64,000 nt of DNA from Fibrobacter sp. (GCA_017965445.1 JAGCPZ010000009.1:17556-81555); one strand, 5' to 3'; shown: positions 51,495 through 61,456, counted from the first letter of the stretch. Made by a program: numbers and translations. The notes: generated from the sequence alone by a model not told the origin.

Positions 51495-51656
51495 GACGAG
51501 AGACGAGAGACGAAAGACGAAAGAATGAACGGCTTTAGACGAGAGAATGAACTGTTTTAGGCAAGAGAAAAGCTTGTTTTTTAGGCGAATGTGTTCCGTG
51601 ATTCTTTTTTAGTTTCGCGAAGCGACATTATTTAATCTCTCGTCTTTCGTCTGTAG
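51495..51656. repeat. GACGARA heptamer array and its inverted copy
   Basis: 51495-51522: GACGAGA twice, then GACGAAA twice. The motif reappears at 51533. 51636-51656 carries the inverse (TCTCTCG, TCTTTCG, TCTGTAG), so the two arrays could pair across about 110 bases. CCCGCGATAGCGGG at 51657-51670 is a separate hairpin next to the stop of the SurA-like gene. Confidence 0.85.
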
Positions 51657-51681
51657 CCCGCGATAGCGGGCGTTCTTTCGT

Positions 51682-53760
51682 CTATTCTTCCGACTCAATT
51701 TTCTTCATGAGTTCATCGGCGAGTTTGCCGTTGCTCTTGATGTTCTGGACAAGCCAATCGACGGACTCATTAAGTTCGCTCTTGGGGTAAAGCTTCTTGA
51801 ATTCTTCAAAGACGCCCAGAGCAAGAGAATCCTTGTGCATGTTCTCGGTCAAGATGAAACCGCGGCTGAACATGGCCTTCTCGGCATCCGGAGATTCGGG
51901 CCACGTCTTATAGAAAGCCCTGTATTCCCTTTGAGCCTTGTCGAAGTTTTCCTTGTCGCTCAAGATGTGAGCTATTTCGAAGGTCGCCTTGCGGGCAACA
52001 GAATCAATATCCACATAGCGGTCACGAATACCCGTCCATGCCAAGTACGCCTTTTCTACGCTCTTGGCCTTCGTGTAAAGGGAATCCGCAGAATTCATGG
52101 CGACATCAATAGACAATTCCTGCGGCAACAGCGTAATGTTGTCTGCAAACAATTCCACCTTGGCCTTGCTCCAAGCAAGCACAACTTCCTTGTCCCAGCG
52201 ATCATAACGGTAGTGAGACACTACAGTTCCGAACACGTTCTTCTTCGCTTGTTCGAAAGTTTCCGGTAAATAATCTTCCTCGGCGAAATAATAAGTTCTC
52301 TTCATCAGGTTGTCAGGCACTTCAAACCAGTCGTTCAAATCGCGGCGGGATTCTTCATAAGTGGCATTCGGATGCGCCGGATTACCCATGCGGTCGAAAA
52401 GAGCCTTGAGGGAATCTTCGGGGACTGAAACATGTTGCAAGAATTCTTGCTTGTAAAGCTTGATAGCGTAATCGACATCGCTTTGACGGCGCAAAGCCCT
52501 GTATTCCCAAGTATTTTCAAGCCCTAATTCGCGGGCTTCAGAGGCAAACGCCAACTGAAGGGCAAGGGTACTCACGATTTGCTGATGGGACTTGCGGGAA
52601 CGAACCAACATCGGATTGTCTTCATACGTGGCAAGGACGTCCTTTTCACGAATAGCGGGTTCACCATTTTTCGTCACGAGGACATAGGAAGAATCAAGCT
52701 CGTAATTTGCGGTCGTGGCAAGTTCCTTTTCGATAGTCTTGCGAACTCGATCCAGCGGTTTCTGTTCTTCGGCAACATCAGACGCACGGTAGAATACATG
52801 GAAACGTCCCGTCGATTCCGAGCGAAGAATGGAAGTAAGGGAATCAGCGTCATTTCCAAATTCCACAAACATTTTCGGAACAAAACCTATGCCGTACGGG
52901 AACGGATGCCCATAGACGACCTTGCCCACATAGCCCTTCGCCTTTTTAGTTTCCTTGTTCGCGCTGTATTTAGAGGCGATTTTCATAAACGCCTGGAGGT
53001 CCATTTTCTTGTTCTTGAAGCGCTTGGCAAGAGACGCGGAGTCCGCCGATTCCACGTGATAGACCACATAGCCAAACGAAGTCTTGTACCAATCCTTATG
53101 TTTTTCGTAGTATTCTTCTACCGGAGGCATCTGGATTTCGGTTTCCTGGATATTGTACTTTTTCAGGAGCGCAGGGCCTGTTTCGCGAACAATCCTTTGG
53201 CGATGGTTCGAAACGAAACTTTCCTTGATAGCATCCGTAATTTCCACTTCTCCCGACGACTTGGACAAATCCCTGTGCTGGTAAGCAAAAGCTTTAAGGG
53301 AATCTTGGTTCGCTTCCAAGAACTTCGCTTCGGCTACCTTGTCACGTACATTCATATAAGTGAGAGAATCGTCAAACATTTCGCGATGTTTGTTATAGAA
53401 GAAAGCAAGTTCGTCATCGCTGTACATCAGCCTGTCCATGGAGTAGAGACGCTGATAGACAAACGTGAGCAGATAATTTTCGATAAACTGGTTATGGAGA
53501 ACAAGTTGCTCCTTAAATTCAGGATGCTTCTCAAGAGCAACCGTATAAAGAGCCTTACGGCTAAAAAGGGACCCCGAGGCCTTTCTCATCGGTTCCGTAT
53601 TGGGGACTATATTCCCCACACGCATCATGAAAGCGTAATCTTCCTTGTAAATGGGTTCGCCATTGACTTTTGCAACAATGGATTCCTTGTCACCAATAGA
53701 ATTGCACCCGGCAAAAAACAGGGCACAGGCAGAAACAATCGCAAGCAAAGCGTTTTTCAT
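51682..53760 (-). CDS. SurA/PpiC-like periplasmic lipoprotein (peptidyl-prolyl isomerase family)
   Basis: 692 residues from the ATG at 53760 (GAGG upstream). Signal peptide with lipobox FFAGC. ESIVAKVNGEPIYKEDY is the SurA/PrsA-type N-terminal motif. A parvulin-like domain may lie around residues 225-345 (FGYVVYHVESADSASLAKRF, AFMKIASKYSANKETKKAKG, FVEFGNDADSLTSILRSESTGRFHVF). The helical C-terminus has a TPR-like end (AQREYRAFYKTWPESPDAEK). Likely an outer-membrane-protein chaperone. Divergent from tamB. Isomerase activity is uncertain, since the domain is weakly conserved. Confidence 0.78.
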   Translation of the reverse strand: MKNALLAIVSACALFFAGCNSIGDKESIVAKVNGEPIYKEDYAFMMRVGNIVPNTEPMRKASGSLFSRKALYTVALEKHPEFKEQLVLHNQFIENYLLTFVYQRLYSMDRLMYSDDELAFFYNKHREMFDDSLTYMNVRDKVAEAKFLEANQDSLKAFAYQHRDLSKSSGEVEITDAIKESFVSNHRQRIVRETGPALLKKYNIQETEIQMPPVEEYYEKHKDWYKTSFGYVVYHVESADSASLAKRFKNKKMDLQAFMKIASKYSANKETKKAKGYVGKVVYGHPFPYGIGFVPKMFVEFGNDADSLTSILRSESTGRFHVFYRASDVAEEQKPLDRVRKTIEKELATTANYELDSSYVLVTKNGEPAIREKDVLATYEDNPMLVRSRKSHQQIVSTLALQLAFASEARELGLENTWEYRALRRQSDVDYAIKLYKQEFLQHVSVPEDSLKALFDRMGNPAHPNATYEESRRDLNDWFEVPDNLMKRTYYFAEEDYLPETFEQAKKNVFGTVVSHYRYDRWDKEVVLAWSKAKVELFADNITLLPQELSIDVAMNSADSLYTKAKSVEKAYLAWTGIRDRYVDIDSVARKATFEIAHILSDKENFDKAQREYRAFYKTWPESPDAEKAMFSRGFILTENMHKDSLALGVFEEFKKLYPKSELNESVDWLVQNIKSNGKLADELMKKIESEE

Positions 53761-53830
53761 AAAGTCCTCATGGATATGTGAGCGAGAATATAAAAAAATA
53801 AAACTCAAACATTATCTATATTATAGCCAC

Positions 53831-56800
53831 TTGAAAACTTTATTGACCATTTTCGCAATCAAGGCCGCCATAACGACGGCAATTGTGGGCGCCGTAGCTG
53901 TTGGCGTCTGGTATGGTCATTTTGCCATCGAAGAACTGCTATCGACCCCGCATACGTTCGGGGACGTAACCATCACCCCATACGGTCACCACCAGAACAA
54001 CCTTCTCGACCATTACTACGATTCCATCCTAGTTGAAAAGGGCGGTTCAACCTACATGATTCGCGGACCGCATCTGGACATCACGCTGTTAAGTGAGAAT
54101 CCGGGAGTCACCCTCGACGTCAAGGAAATTTCCGCAAACCAAGTGGTGGATACGACGGCAGCGGCTGCAAAAGCCCCCAAGGACTCCTCGAAAGCGCTCG
54201 GAGCCATCGAGTTTCCGGACAATCTGCGCATACCGCTCCCTGTAAAAGTCAATATCGGGAAGCTCGACTTTACAATGGGAGACATGGGCTGGAGCGCCGA
54301 GAACATCAACGCCCAAAACGTCGGTCAAAGGAAGGTTGCACTCAGTGCCGACCACATCGCGGGCACGTTCGTCAAAGATACCGCCGCACTGCAACTGGAT
54401 GTCGATTTTGGCGATAACAACGTCCTCATCAACGGAGCCGTCAAGACAAAGAACGACAACGTGACCATCAGCGCTAGCGCCCCCAAAAAAGACCTCACCC
54501 AGCTAAAGGCATCGACAAGCATTGCCGTCAAGGATCCGCTCCAGTGGGTCCCGATGAAGCTGCCGCCCTCCATCCCAGCCATCACCAACGTGAGCTTTAG
54601 CGGAAACGTATCGGCATCGCTCACCAAGATGAACAATTTGCACTACAACTTTACGCTAAAATTGCACATCGGAGAGTTCTGGCCGTTCCTACCGCTGGAC
54701 GCCACCATCAAGGTCAGCGGAACCCCCAAACGTACGCTTGTCGAGACTTCCATCAAGAACAACGAAGGTGGGACCATTTTCTTGGAAGGCAACCTCAACG
54801 ACAAGTTGGATTTCGACTTCTCCGGAGAAATCGCCAACATGAGCGCCATGTACGGCCCGCAAATGATGCCGATGGACATGGACATCCAATCGATTACCAA
54901 GACCGGGGATGACATAGAAGCATCCATCGAAACCCGCGAAGGTTCTGTCATCAAAGCCCGCGTGGCGATGAAGGATAGCCTCAAGGTATTCTTCGCCGCA
55001 AACCTCGCCACCATGGAACCTTGGGCGCTGGACTGGGTCAAGGGGAACATCGAGTTCGGGCATAGACCCAAGTTAATCGGTACATTTGAAAACGGCAAGT
55101 TGAAAGCGTTCCTGAAAGCGGATTCCATCATCAACGCCTACCACCTGAAAGCGGACTCCCTCCGCTTGGCGCTTGTCCTCGACGGACACGGTCTCACAGT
55201 CCCCAAAGCGACCCTCTACGCACCGAAGGATGAATTCTCCATCACAGGCGATGTGGATTGGAGAGATCCGAAAAAGATGTACACGCACTGGCAGCTAGCC
55301 CAAAAGAACGGCGGAACAGCCAATGTGAATGTCCAGCTCGGCGATTCGCTCCTGATATGGGCCAAGACAGACCATGTCGAGTTATCGACAATTCCCCTTG
55401 TTGACATCAATTTGAACGACAACCTCAAGACCACGGTTACCGGAGCTGTGTTCTACGACCTCGACTCCAGAATCGCCGAAGCGGAACTCAACATCGATGC
55501 AGACGTTGATCCGTTCATCGTCCACGGCTACACCAAGATAAGGGAAAACGGCGACACAGTTTTCATCGACAAGGCTGTCGTCTCACACAACAACAACAAC
55601 GTCACGATGGAAGCGTCGATTGTACTCCCCAACGACTCGAACCCGGACTACAAGCCAACGGCCATGCTTCCGCTCCAGCTTCTGCATGCAAAGGTTTCCA
55701 TCGACAACTTCAACATTCCGTTCTTGCTGGAACCGCTGGGCGATACAACGCTTTATTCCGGACGATTCAACGGAGAGATTGCGTTCGAAGAAGAAACAGG
55801 ACTGCTCGGAAATATCGACTTCAAGGACTTGAGTTTCAACAACATTCCTTCGGAAGTGCTGAACATCAAGCAGATGAATCTATCTGCTAAGAAAGACAGA
55901 ATCGAGTTGCTCACCAACTTCGACATTTCCAATGGCGTCTGGACCGGCATCGCAAACATCGCCGTCGATAACATCTTTGACCCGACTCGGAAAATCAGCT
56001 TGACATACAAGAGCCCGAACAACGGGTCCATCAACGGTAGCGGCACATTGACCGACAGTTTGGACTTTATCGGTTCCATCAAGCTCGGCGGAACATGGCT
56101 CATTCCCGGCATACGCGGCGAAATTGAAAAGACCGACCTGAACATCGACATCCAGGCCAAGTTCAAAGAAGGCCTTCCTGGCATCAACGCTCAAATCAAG
56201 TCGGACTCCACCCTACTCAGATACTCCACCATCGAGAACCCCTTCCCCATCCACGTGAGAGGCAACATCAAGGACAGCAAGCTCAACATCACCGAAGTTT
56301 CGACGCAGAACGAATTTGGGGAATTAGTGTTCGGTACGTTGCTTTACGATTTGCAGACCATGAAAATCGGAGCCATCGACTTCGGTACAAAGAGATACAC
56401 ATTAAAGACCGATCAACATACGGTTACAGTTCGTAATGTTTCCGGACACTTGGAAGATTCCGACGAGCAGATGTCCGTCGTTGCAAAGCTTCCTTCGATA
56501 CAATACACCTTCGACGACGAAACGTACGGCAACGCAAGACTGCTCGGACGAAGCGACATCCAGTTCAACATTCCGCATACGCAAGAAGGCCAAATTAAGA
56601 ACAAGAGCGTCAGCGGCAACTTCATCATAGACAAGTTCGTATATCGCAAGGATTTGGAAATCGAAATCACGCCTAGTTCCCTCGACAAAATTTTGTCCAT
56701 GCTCAACAACGCCATTACCAGTTTGCGTAGCAAGGACAAAGAAGCTAAGATTTCTGTTTCCAGCCCCATCGATTTGTCGTTCCATATCAGCGATTCGCAA

Positions 56801-57769
56801 CGCGATTCTGTAGAAATTATCTCGCCATTCGCCGCATTCCCGCTCACGCTCGACATCTGGGTTCTCGGAACATCGAACAGGCCTCTCTTGCGCGGCGACG
56901 TCACGAATACAGACAACGGATTCATCGGCATCAAGGGACTTTACGATTTCGAACTTAGCCGATTCAACATTTCATGGAACGACGTTCTCTGGCAGCACGG
57001 CATTGTCGATGTTTCAAGCATGCAGGAACTTCCCTACTGTTCGGAGCCCGACGACAGCGAGAAAGCGACATGTCCAATCAACTTTGACATTCAGGGAACT
57101 ATAACGAACCTACAGCCAACGCCGAGTTCCAACTGCGGAACGGAATCATCGGCGGCAGCGACTTACTACAATATCTTCCTTGGATGCGTGGCTAACGAAT
57201 CTGGCGATGCGGACTGGAACAAGCTTGCCGGCAAGGCTCTCGGCAAGGTCATCGCTTCTACAGCCAACAAGACCCTTGGTGGCGATTACATCGGCGATAT
57301 CGACATGAAGGTGATGCTATTCGACAATTCCAACAACGAAAAAGATTCCTCCTATGTCAAGATTCCGATTTCCTTGGATCGCTGGGTCAAGAACCTAAGC
57401 CTCATTCTCGGTTATACACAGGATCAAAGCATCGACCCGATTTACGATCAGGCCTTGCAGTTCGGCGTTACGTACAAGCTTCCGTTCTTCCAGGAAAAAG
57501 AATATTCCCACAAGAATCACCTTTCGCCGTCGCTATCGGTGAACGGGTTGCTTATTTCAAAGCAATACACGGCTAACAGCGGAACCGAAAGCAATAGCGA
57601 AAGCCGCGTCGAAAAGAACATCGGCATGAACTACTCGTACAAGTACTGGAATCCATGTATCTTGGGAATCGGGCATTGCGAAACAGTCCGCCCGCCAAGA
57701 GCGATGCGCCAGCCCAACGACACGGATAGCGACAGCACGGCAACCAAGCCCACGGAGAAAGCAAAATGA
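53831..57769 (+). CDS. tamB: TamB-like translocation and assembly module protein (DUF490)
   Basis: 1312 residues from a TTG at 53831; a longer frame back to 53651 overlaps the divergent gene and is not credible. An N-terminal membrane helix (AAITTAIVGAVAVGVWYGHF) is followed by about 1000 residues of repetitive beta strand typical of AsmA/TamB groove proteins. The C-terminal DUF490 part includes RPLLRGDVTNTDNGFIGIKG, LQPTPSS and LILGYTQDQSIDPIYDQALQ. TamB spans the periplasm and moves phospholipids or assists barrel insertion. The tamA start overlaps its stop as ATGA. Confidence 0.85.
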   Translation: MKTLLTIFAIKAAITTAIVGAVAVGVWYGHFAIEELLSTPHTFGDVTITPYGHHQNNLLDHYYDSILVEKGGSTYMIRGPHLDITLLSENPGVTLDVKEISANQVVDTTAAAAKAPKDSSKALGAIEFPDNLRIPLPVKVNIGKLDFTMGDMGWSAENINAQNVGQRKVALSADHIAGTFVKDTAALQLDVDFGDNNVLINGAVKTKNDNVTISASAPKKDLTQLKASTSIAVKDPLQWVPMKLPPSIPAITNVSFSGNVSASLTKMNNLHYNFTLKLHIGEFWPFLPLDATIKVSGTPKRTLVETSIKNNEGGTIFLEGNLNDKLDFDFSGEIANMSAMYGPQMMPMDMDIQSITKTGDDIEASIETREGSVIKARVAMKDSLKVFFAANLATMEPWALDWVKGNIEFGHRPKLIGTFENGKLKAFLKADSIINAYHLKADSLRLALVLDGHGLTVPKATLYAPKDEFSITGDVDWRDPKKMYTHWQLAQKNGGTANVNVQLGDSLLIWAKTDHVELSTIPLVDINLNDNLKTTVTGAVFYDLDSRIAEAELNIDADVDPFIVHGYTKIRENGDTVFIDKAVVSHNNNNVTMEASIVLPNDSNPDYKPTAMLPLQLLHAKVSIDNFNIPFLLEPLGDTTLYSGRFNGEIAFEEETGLLGNIDFKDLSFNNIPSEVLNIKQMNLSAKKDRIELLTNFDISNGVWTGIANIAVDNIFDPTRKISLTYKSPNNGSINGSGTLTDSLDFIGSIKLGGTWLIPGIRGEIEKTDLNIDIQAKFKEGLPGINAQIKSDSTLLRYSTIENPFPIHVRGNIKDSKLNITEVSTQNEFGELVFGTLLYDLQTMKIGAIDFGTKRYTLKTDQHTVTVRNVSGHLEDSDEQMSVVAKLPSIQYTFDDETYGNARLLGRSDIQFNIPHTQEGQIKNKSVSGNFIIDKFVYRKDLEIEITPSSLDKILSMLNNAITSLRSKDKEAKISVSSPIDLSFHISDSQRDSVEIISPFAAFPLTLDIWVLGTSNRPLLRGDVTNTDNGFIGIKGLYDFELSRFNISWNDVLWQHGIVDVSSMQELPYCSEPDDSEKATCPINFDIQGTITNLQPTPSSNCGTESSAAATYYNIFLGCVANESGDADWNKLAGKALGKVIASTANKTLGGDYIGDIDMKVMLFDNSNNEKDSSYVKIPISLDRWVKNLSLILGYTQDQSIDPIYDQALQFGVTYKLPFFQEKEYSHKNHLSPSLSVNGLLISKQYTANSGTESNSESRVEKNIGMNYSYKYWNPCILGIGHCETVRPPRAMRQPNDTDSDSTATKPTEKAK

Positions 57770-59703
57770 TTTTATTAATTTGCGCATTATTGTTTTTTTC
57801 GTCGCTTGCGATTGCTGATACAGATGAGAAAAGTCCCTGGTCTGTCAAGATTTCCGGGAACAAGGTATTCTCGAAATTCCAGTTGAACGAGCAACTCGAT
57901 ATTCCTGACGAATTCGCCCAACTGGACACAATCAAGCAAGACTTCTTGATGCGTCTCTCGACGGAAAACGTAAAGGCCCTTTACTATTCCCGCGGCTACT
58001 ACAGTCTTGACCTGAAGTTGGAAATAGAACGTGAGCCGTTGTCCGACAATAGGATTCAGCGCAACTACAACATCACAGTCAACGAAGGGGAATGCTACAG
58101 ATTCAACGATGCCAAAATTATTTCTTCCGGCGACGAGCCTATTCCAATAGATTTGACTTCGTTGAAAATCTTGAAGCACCGTTATTACAACCAAGAAGAT
58201 ATTTCGGACGACCTTCAAGAGATTCAGTCAGCTTACCGCAAACAAGGTAACTTGCACGTTTATATTTCATCCGAAGAACACGTCGATACAACCGCAAAGC
58301 AGGTTAACGTGGTCATCAACGTTACCCCAGGTCCCAAAGTCTTGATGGGCAACATTATCACTACGACACAACGGACGAAGAGCAAATTCGAGAAAAAATC
58401 GGAACCAGAGCCAGGGCTCACAAATACATCTTGGCTTTCTTCGCTTTGGCGGATTCCGAAGGGTCAAATTATTGACGGTAACCAATACTTCAACTTCAAA
58501 AGTAAACTGTATTCAACCCAGCTGTTTACGCAAGTCAAGCTGAATGACGAATTACGCGAGGATGGACTTTCGGATATCCACCTGGATGTCGTTGAGCGTG
58601 TTCCAGGCGAAACACGATACGGATTCTTCTTTGAAGAAATTTATGGTTTCGGAGCTTTGGCTTACGCAGACCACAAGAACTTTTTTGGAAAGTTCCACGA
58701 ATTTTCGACAAGCGTACAAATCGCACAGAACAAGCAAGAAATTACATTTGGGTACGCAAACCCACTCTTGTTCGGGACATCGTTCACCTTCATCCCGACC
58801 GCAATCCGCTTTGTAGATCGCGTTTCGTTCAACCACGAAAAAATCAACCCGCCCGCCTACCCCGATAGCGTCGAAGAGCGTTACGAAATCATCAACCGTG
58901 GCGACTTGACGTTCGGCATTACAAACAACATTAAATTCCGCGGAACAATCGATACGCGTTACGTGAACAAGAACGAAGATAAGCTGTTCAAGCTCAAAGG
59001 CGAAATCGGTTTGACATTCGACTACACAGACGATTACTTCAACCCGACGAAAGGCATCCGCGTTATGCCATTAGCTGGCCTTGGCACAAACTTCAGCGGA
59101 AAAGAAGACTACAGAGACGGCCACGTCTATACCTACGGCGAAGCGACTGCAAACGTTTACTGGCCTTTGTTCTGGACGTTCTACGGAGCGCTCAGCGGAA
59201 GTATCGGAAAGTTTTTCAACACAGCCATCGAAGACGATGCCCGCGTATTTTACCAAGGCGGATCCCGCTCCGTGCGCGGTTACCGTTTCCGCAGCATTTA
59301 TGCCGGCTACACCACGACCATGACCGAGCTAGTCACCAAGAAACAAGACGACGGTACAGAAGTCACCGAAGAAGTTTCCAAAGACGTTATCAACACAGCT
59401 CTCACGCCGATGTACTTCCGCGTTAACGAAGAAATCCGTTGGACATTCCCATGGAAATCCTTAAGGGCTTGGCAAATCGTACAGTTCTTCGACTGGGCCA
59501 GGGTTGTCGATTGCAAGGACAAAAGCTATGAAGACGCCCAGGAAGGTAGCCTCGGTCTGGGCATCCGCTATCGTTGGCAGTTTCTCACGTTCCGCCTCGA
59601 TTACGCAATCGTCACAGGCATAACCAGCTATGACGAAGACAAGAAGAACTCCATGAAATTTAAATGGGGTCGATTCGCGTTCGACCTGTCGCAGGCGTTC
59701 TAG
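57766..59703 (+). CDS. tamA: TamA-like Omp85/BamA family outer-membrane protein
   Basis: 645 residues. Signal peptide (LICALLFFSSLAIA). Three POTRA-like domains in the first half (WSVKISGNKVFSKFQL, NYNITVNEGECYRFNDAKI, DIHLDVVERVPGETRYGFFF), then a 16-strand barrel with GSRSVRGYRFRSI, the loop-6 (V/I)RG(F/Y) motif. LGLGIRYRWQFLTFRLDYAI and the terminal FAFDLSQAF match family ends. The partner of TamB, as in classical tamAB pairs, although the order tamB-tamA is reversed. Confidence 0.9.
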   Translation: MILLICALLFFSSLAIADTDEKSPWSVKISGNKVFSKFQLNEQLDIPDEFAQLDTIKQDFLMRLSTENVKALYYSRGYYSLDLKLEIEREPLSDNRIQRNYNITVNEGECYRFNDAKIISSGDEPIPIDLTSLKILKHRYYNQEDISDDLQEIQSAYRKQGNLHVYISSEEHVDTTAKQVNVVINVTPGPKVLMGNIITTTQRTKSKFEKKSEPEPGLTNTSWLSSLWRIPKGQIIDGNQYFNFKSKLYSTQLFTQVKLNDELREDGLSDIHLDVVERVPGETRYGFFFEEIYGFGALAYADHKNFFGKFHEFSTSVQIAQNKQEITFGYANPLLFGTSFTFIPTAIRFVDRVSFNHEKINPPAYPDSVEERYEIINRGDLTFGITNNIKFRGTIDTRYVNKNEDKLFKLKGEIGLTFDYTDDYFNPTKGIRVMPLAGLGTNFSGKEDYRDGHVYTYGEATANVYWPLFWTFYGALSGSIGKFFNTAIEDDARVFYQGGSRSVRGYRFRSIYAGYTTTMTELVTKKQDDGTEVTEEVSKDVINTALTPMYFRVNEEIRWTFPWKSLRAWQIVQFFDWARVVDCKDKSYEDAQEGSLGLGIRYRWQFLTFRLDYAIVTGITSYDEDKKNSMKFKWGRFAFDLSQAF

Positions 59704-59707
59704 TTTA

Positions 59708-59810
59708 GACGAAAGACGAGAGACGAAAGACGAGAGAAGGAAGGGCTGTAGGCGGTAGGAAGTAGGCAGTAAACAGTGGTTAGTGATTAGTGGTTAGAAA
59801 TCAGAAGGCT
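59708..59810. repeat. Two consecutive 7-base-period arrays after tamA
   Basis: 59708-59742: GACGAAA, GACGAGA, GACGAAA, GACGAGA, GAAGGAA. 59748-59810: nine units (GTAGGCG, GTAGGAA, GTAGGCA, GTAAACA, GTGGTTA, GTGATTA, GTGGTTA, GAAATCA, GAAGGCT). The first array begins 4 bases after the tamA stop. They join two array types at one site. Confidence 0.9.
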
Positions 59811-59846
59811 GGGGAAAGCGTGTGGAACGGAGTGCCGTCAGTATTT

Positions 59847-60701
59847 TTACTGGAAAATTGAGCGGTAAATATCCGCGAGGGATTTGCCTTTGGCATTAAT
59901 TTGCGATGGAACAATTCCAGCATTTTTTAAAGCACTTTCAAGTTGTTCGCGAGCAACAGCGCTTTCGAAAGTCAATTCAAAATGCGTCGCCACGGAAGCG
60001 TTCCCGAGGCCCGGATTTTTGTCCGATTCCAAAACCTGGCCGCGATCGATAATCGCGTAATCCGTAGCCCACTCATCCATTTCAGCAAGCACGTGCGAAC
60101 AAACTATTGCCGTTCCATGATTTTCCTTTCGCCATTCATCAAGGAGTTTCCAGACGGTCTCGCGAGATTTCGGATCGAGATTTGCCACCGGTTCATCGAG
60201 AATCAACAGCTTTGGATTATGCAACAAGGCGCGGACAATCTGTACCTTCTGACGGTTTCCAAGTGAAAGGGCATCCATGCGCGTATCCAGCGGTGGCAAG
60301 TCCAACCGTTCCGCAAAAGACATGCAACGGTTATAGACCGAACCGCCTTCTAGCCAAGCACCCTCACCCAATCCGTAAAAGCCCGTAAAAAAGTGGAGAT
60401 ATTCTTCAATCGTGAGTTTCGGATAAATTCCTGGATTTTCGAGCAATACGCCATACTTTTTCGAATCTAAAAAGCCCGCCTCATTGCGCATTTCGTCATC
60501 AATTTTGAGGGAACCTTCAAAGTGGCGCATGCGGCCACACAAAAGTCGCAACAACGTCGTCTTGCCAGCGCCATTCGGGCCCAAGAGCGCAAAAAACGAA
60601 CCTTGCGGAATTTCTAGCGAGACTTGAAAAAGCGCATCTGATTTTGATTTTGGATAACGGAAAGAGACCTTTTCAAGTTGCACTAGCGGGTTCGAAAGTT
60701 T
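59847..60701 (-). CDS. ABC transporter ATP-binding protein
   Basis: 284 residues from the ATG at 60701. Walker A LLGPNGAGKTTLLRLLCG, Q-loop region GVLLENPGIYPKLTIEEYL, a signature changed from LSGGQ to LSLGNRQK, Walker B PKLLILDEPVANLDPKS, and IVCSHVLAEM as H-loop. Belongs to the CcmA/NatA-like exporters (COG1131 type). The permease is not adjacent, though 61505 onwards is not a membrane protein. Substrate unknown. Confidence 0.9.
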   Translation of the reverse strand, partial: KLSNPLVQLEKVSFRYPKSKSDALFQVSLEIPQGSFFALLGPNGAGKTTLLRLLCGRMRHFEGSLKIDDEMRNEAGFLDSKKYGVLLENPGIYPKLTIEEYLHFFTGFYGLGEGAWLEGGSVYNRCMSFAERLDLPPLDTRMDALSLGNRQKVQIVRALLHNPKLLILDEPVANLDPKSRETVWKLLDEWRKENHGTAIVCSHVLAEMDEWATDYAIIDRGQVLESDKNPGLGNASVATHFELTFESAVAREQLESALKNAGIVPSQINAKGKSLADIYRSIFQ

Positions 60702-60722
60702 CATCGCACAGACCCACAAAAA

Positions 60723-61421
60723 TTATTTGCAGAAATCCTTGACTGCGTCACAGGGATTCTTGACAAGTGCGAAAACGCTCTTGTCCTTGCGGACCGCTTC
60801 CATCTGCACAGCCTCGCTTGCGCGCTGCAAATACTGGATACAGCGCGGATCAGTGCGCACAGCAGCAAGCTGAACTTGCTCAGTTCGACGGCGAATACTC
60901 ACGTATTCAAACGCATGAAAGTCCTGCTTGACGGCAGCGACAACAACCGCCGCTGTCGGATTTTCAATATCCTGAATGTACTTCCAGTCGCGTTCAACAG
61001 CGGCAACAAGCACCTTTTCGCCAGGATTGCGAATAAACTTCAACGCATCCGCGCTCTGGCGAACAGCCTCGGCCCAAAGTTCATCGGACGCTCCGTCAAT
61101 TTTGCGGACGATTTTCCAATCGAGCTGGACAGCAGCCTTCAAGAGAACCGGATTCGTCACGAACTTAAGCAAATTGGGTTCCGCGTTAAACTCGGCGAGA
61201 AACTTCGCCTCGTCCATCGCATTCAAAGCTTCTTTCAAAGCTTCACACGGACCATTTTTCACATAAAGAATCGTCTGTGCGTTCTTTTCGAATGCAGCCT
61301 TCTGCACCGTTTCAGTCGGGTTCTGGATAAGACTGATGGCATACCAGTTGAGGTTGATTGCCTCCAGCTGCTGTTCTTCGGTCGGGTTCTCGATTTTCTT
61401 GATTTCTGTCCAGGACTGCAT
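60723..61421 (-). CDS. DUF4116-like helical repeat protein
   Basis: 232 residues from the ATG at 61421 (GAGG upstream). The upstream extension to 61505 is written by a heptamer repeat and was excluded. The protein is made of about eight units of 22-25 residues with the pattern A-(V/F)-x5-A-L-x-(Y/F)-I-x-N-P (for example QLEAINLNWYAISLIQNPTE, QSADALKFIRNPGEKVLVAA, VERDWKYIQDIENPTAAVVV). Such repeats build a helical solenoid. No catalytic motif. Ends 21 bases before the ABC gene; a relationship is uncertain. Confidence 0.75.
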   Translation of the reverse strand: MQSWTEIKKIENPTEEQQLEAINLNWYAISLIQNPTETVQKAAFEKNAQTILYVKNGPCEALKEALNAMDEAKFLAEFNAEPNLLKFVTNPVLLKAAVQLDWKIVRKIDGASDELWAEAVRQSADALKFIRNPGEKVLVAAVERDWKYIQDIENPTAAVVVAAVKQDFHAFEYVSIRRRTEQVQLAAVRTDPRCIQYLQRASEAVQMEAVRKDKSVFALVKNPCDAVKDFCK

Positions 61422-61456
61422 AAAACCTCGTGTTATCAGCACAAAGATAGATTTTA

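Noticed and set aside
53651..53830. N-terminal extension of TamB
   Set aside because: It overlaps the signal peptide coding region of the divergent lipoprotein, and the TamB membrane anchor only begins after the TTG at 53831.
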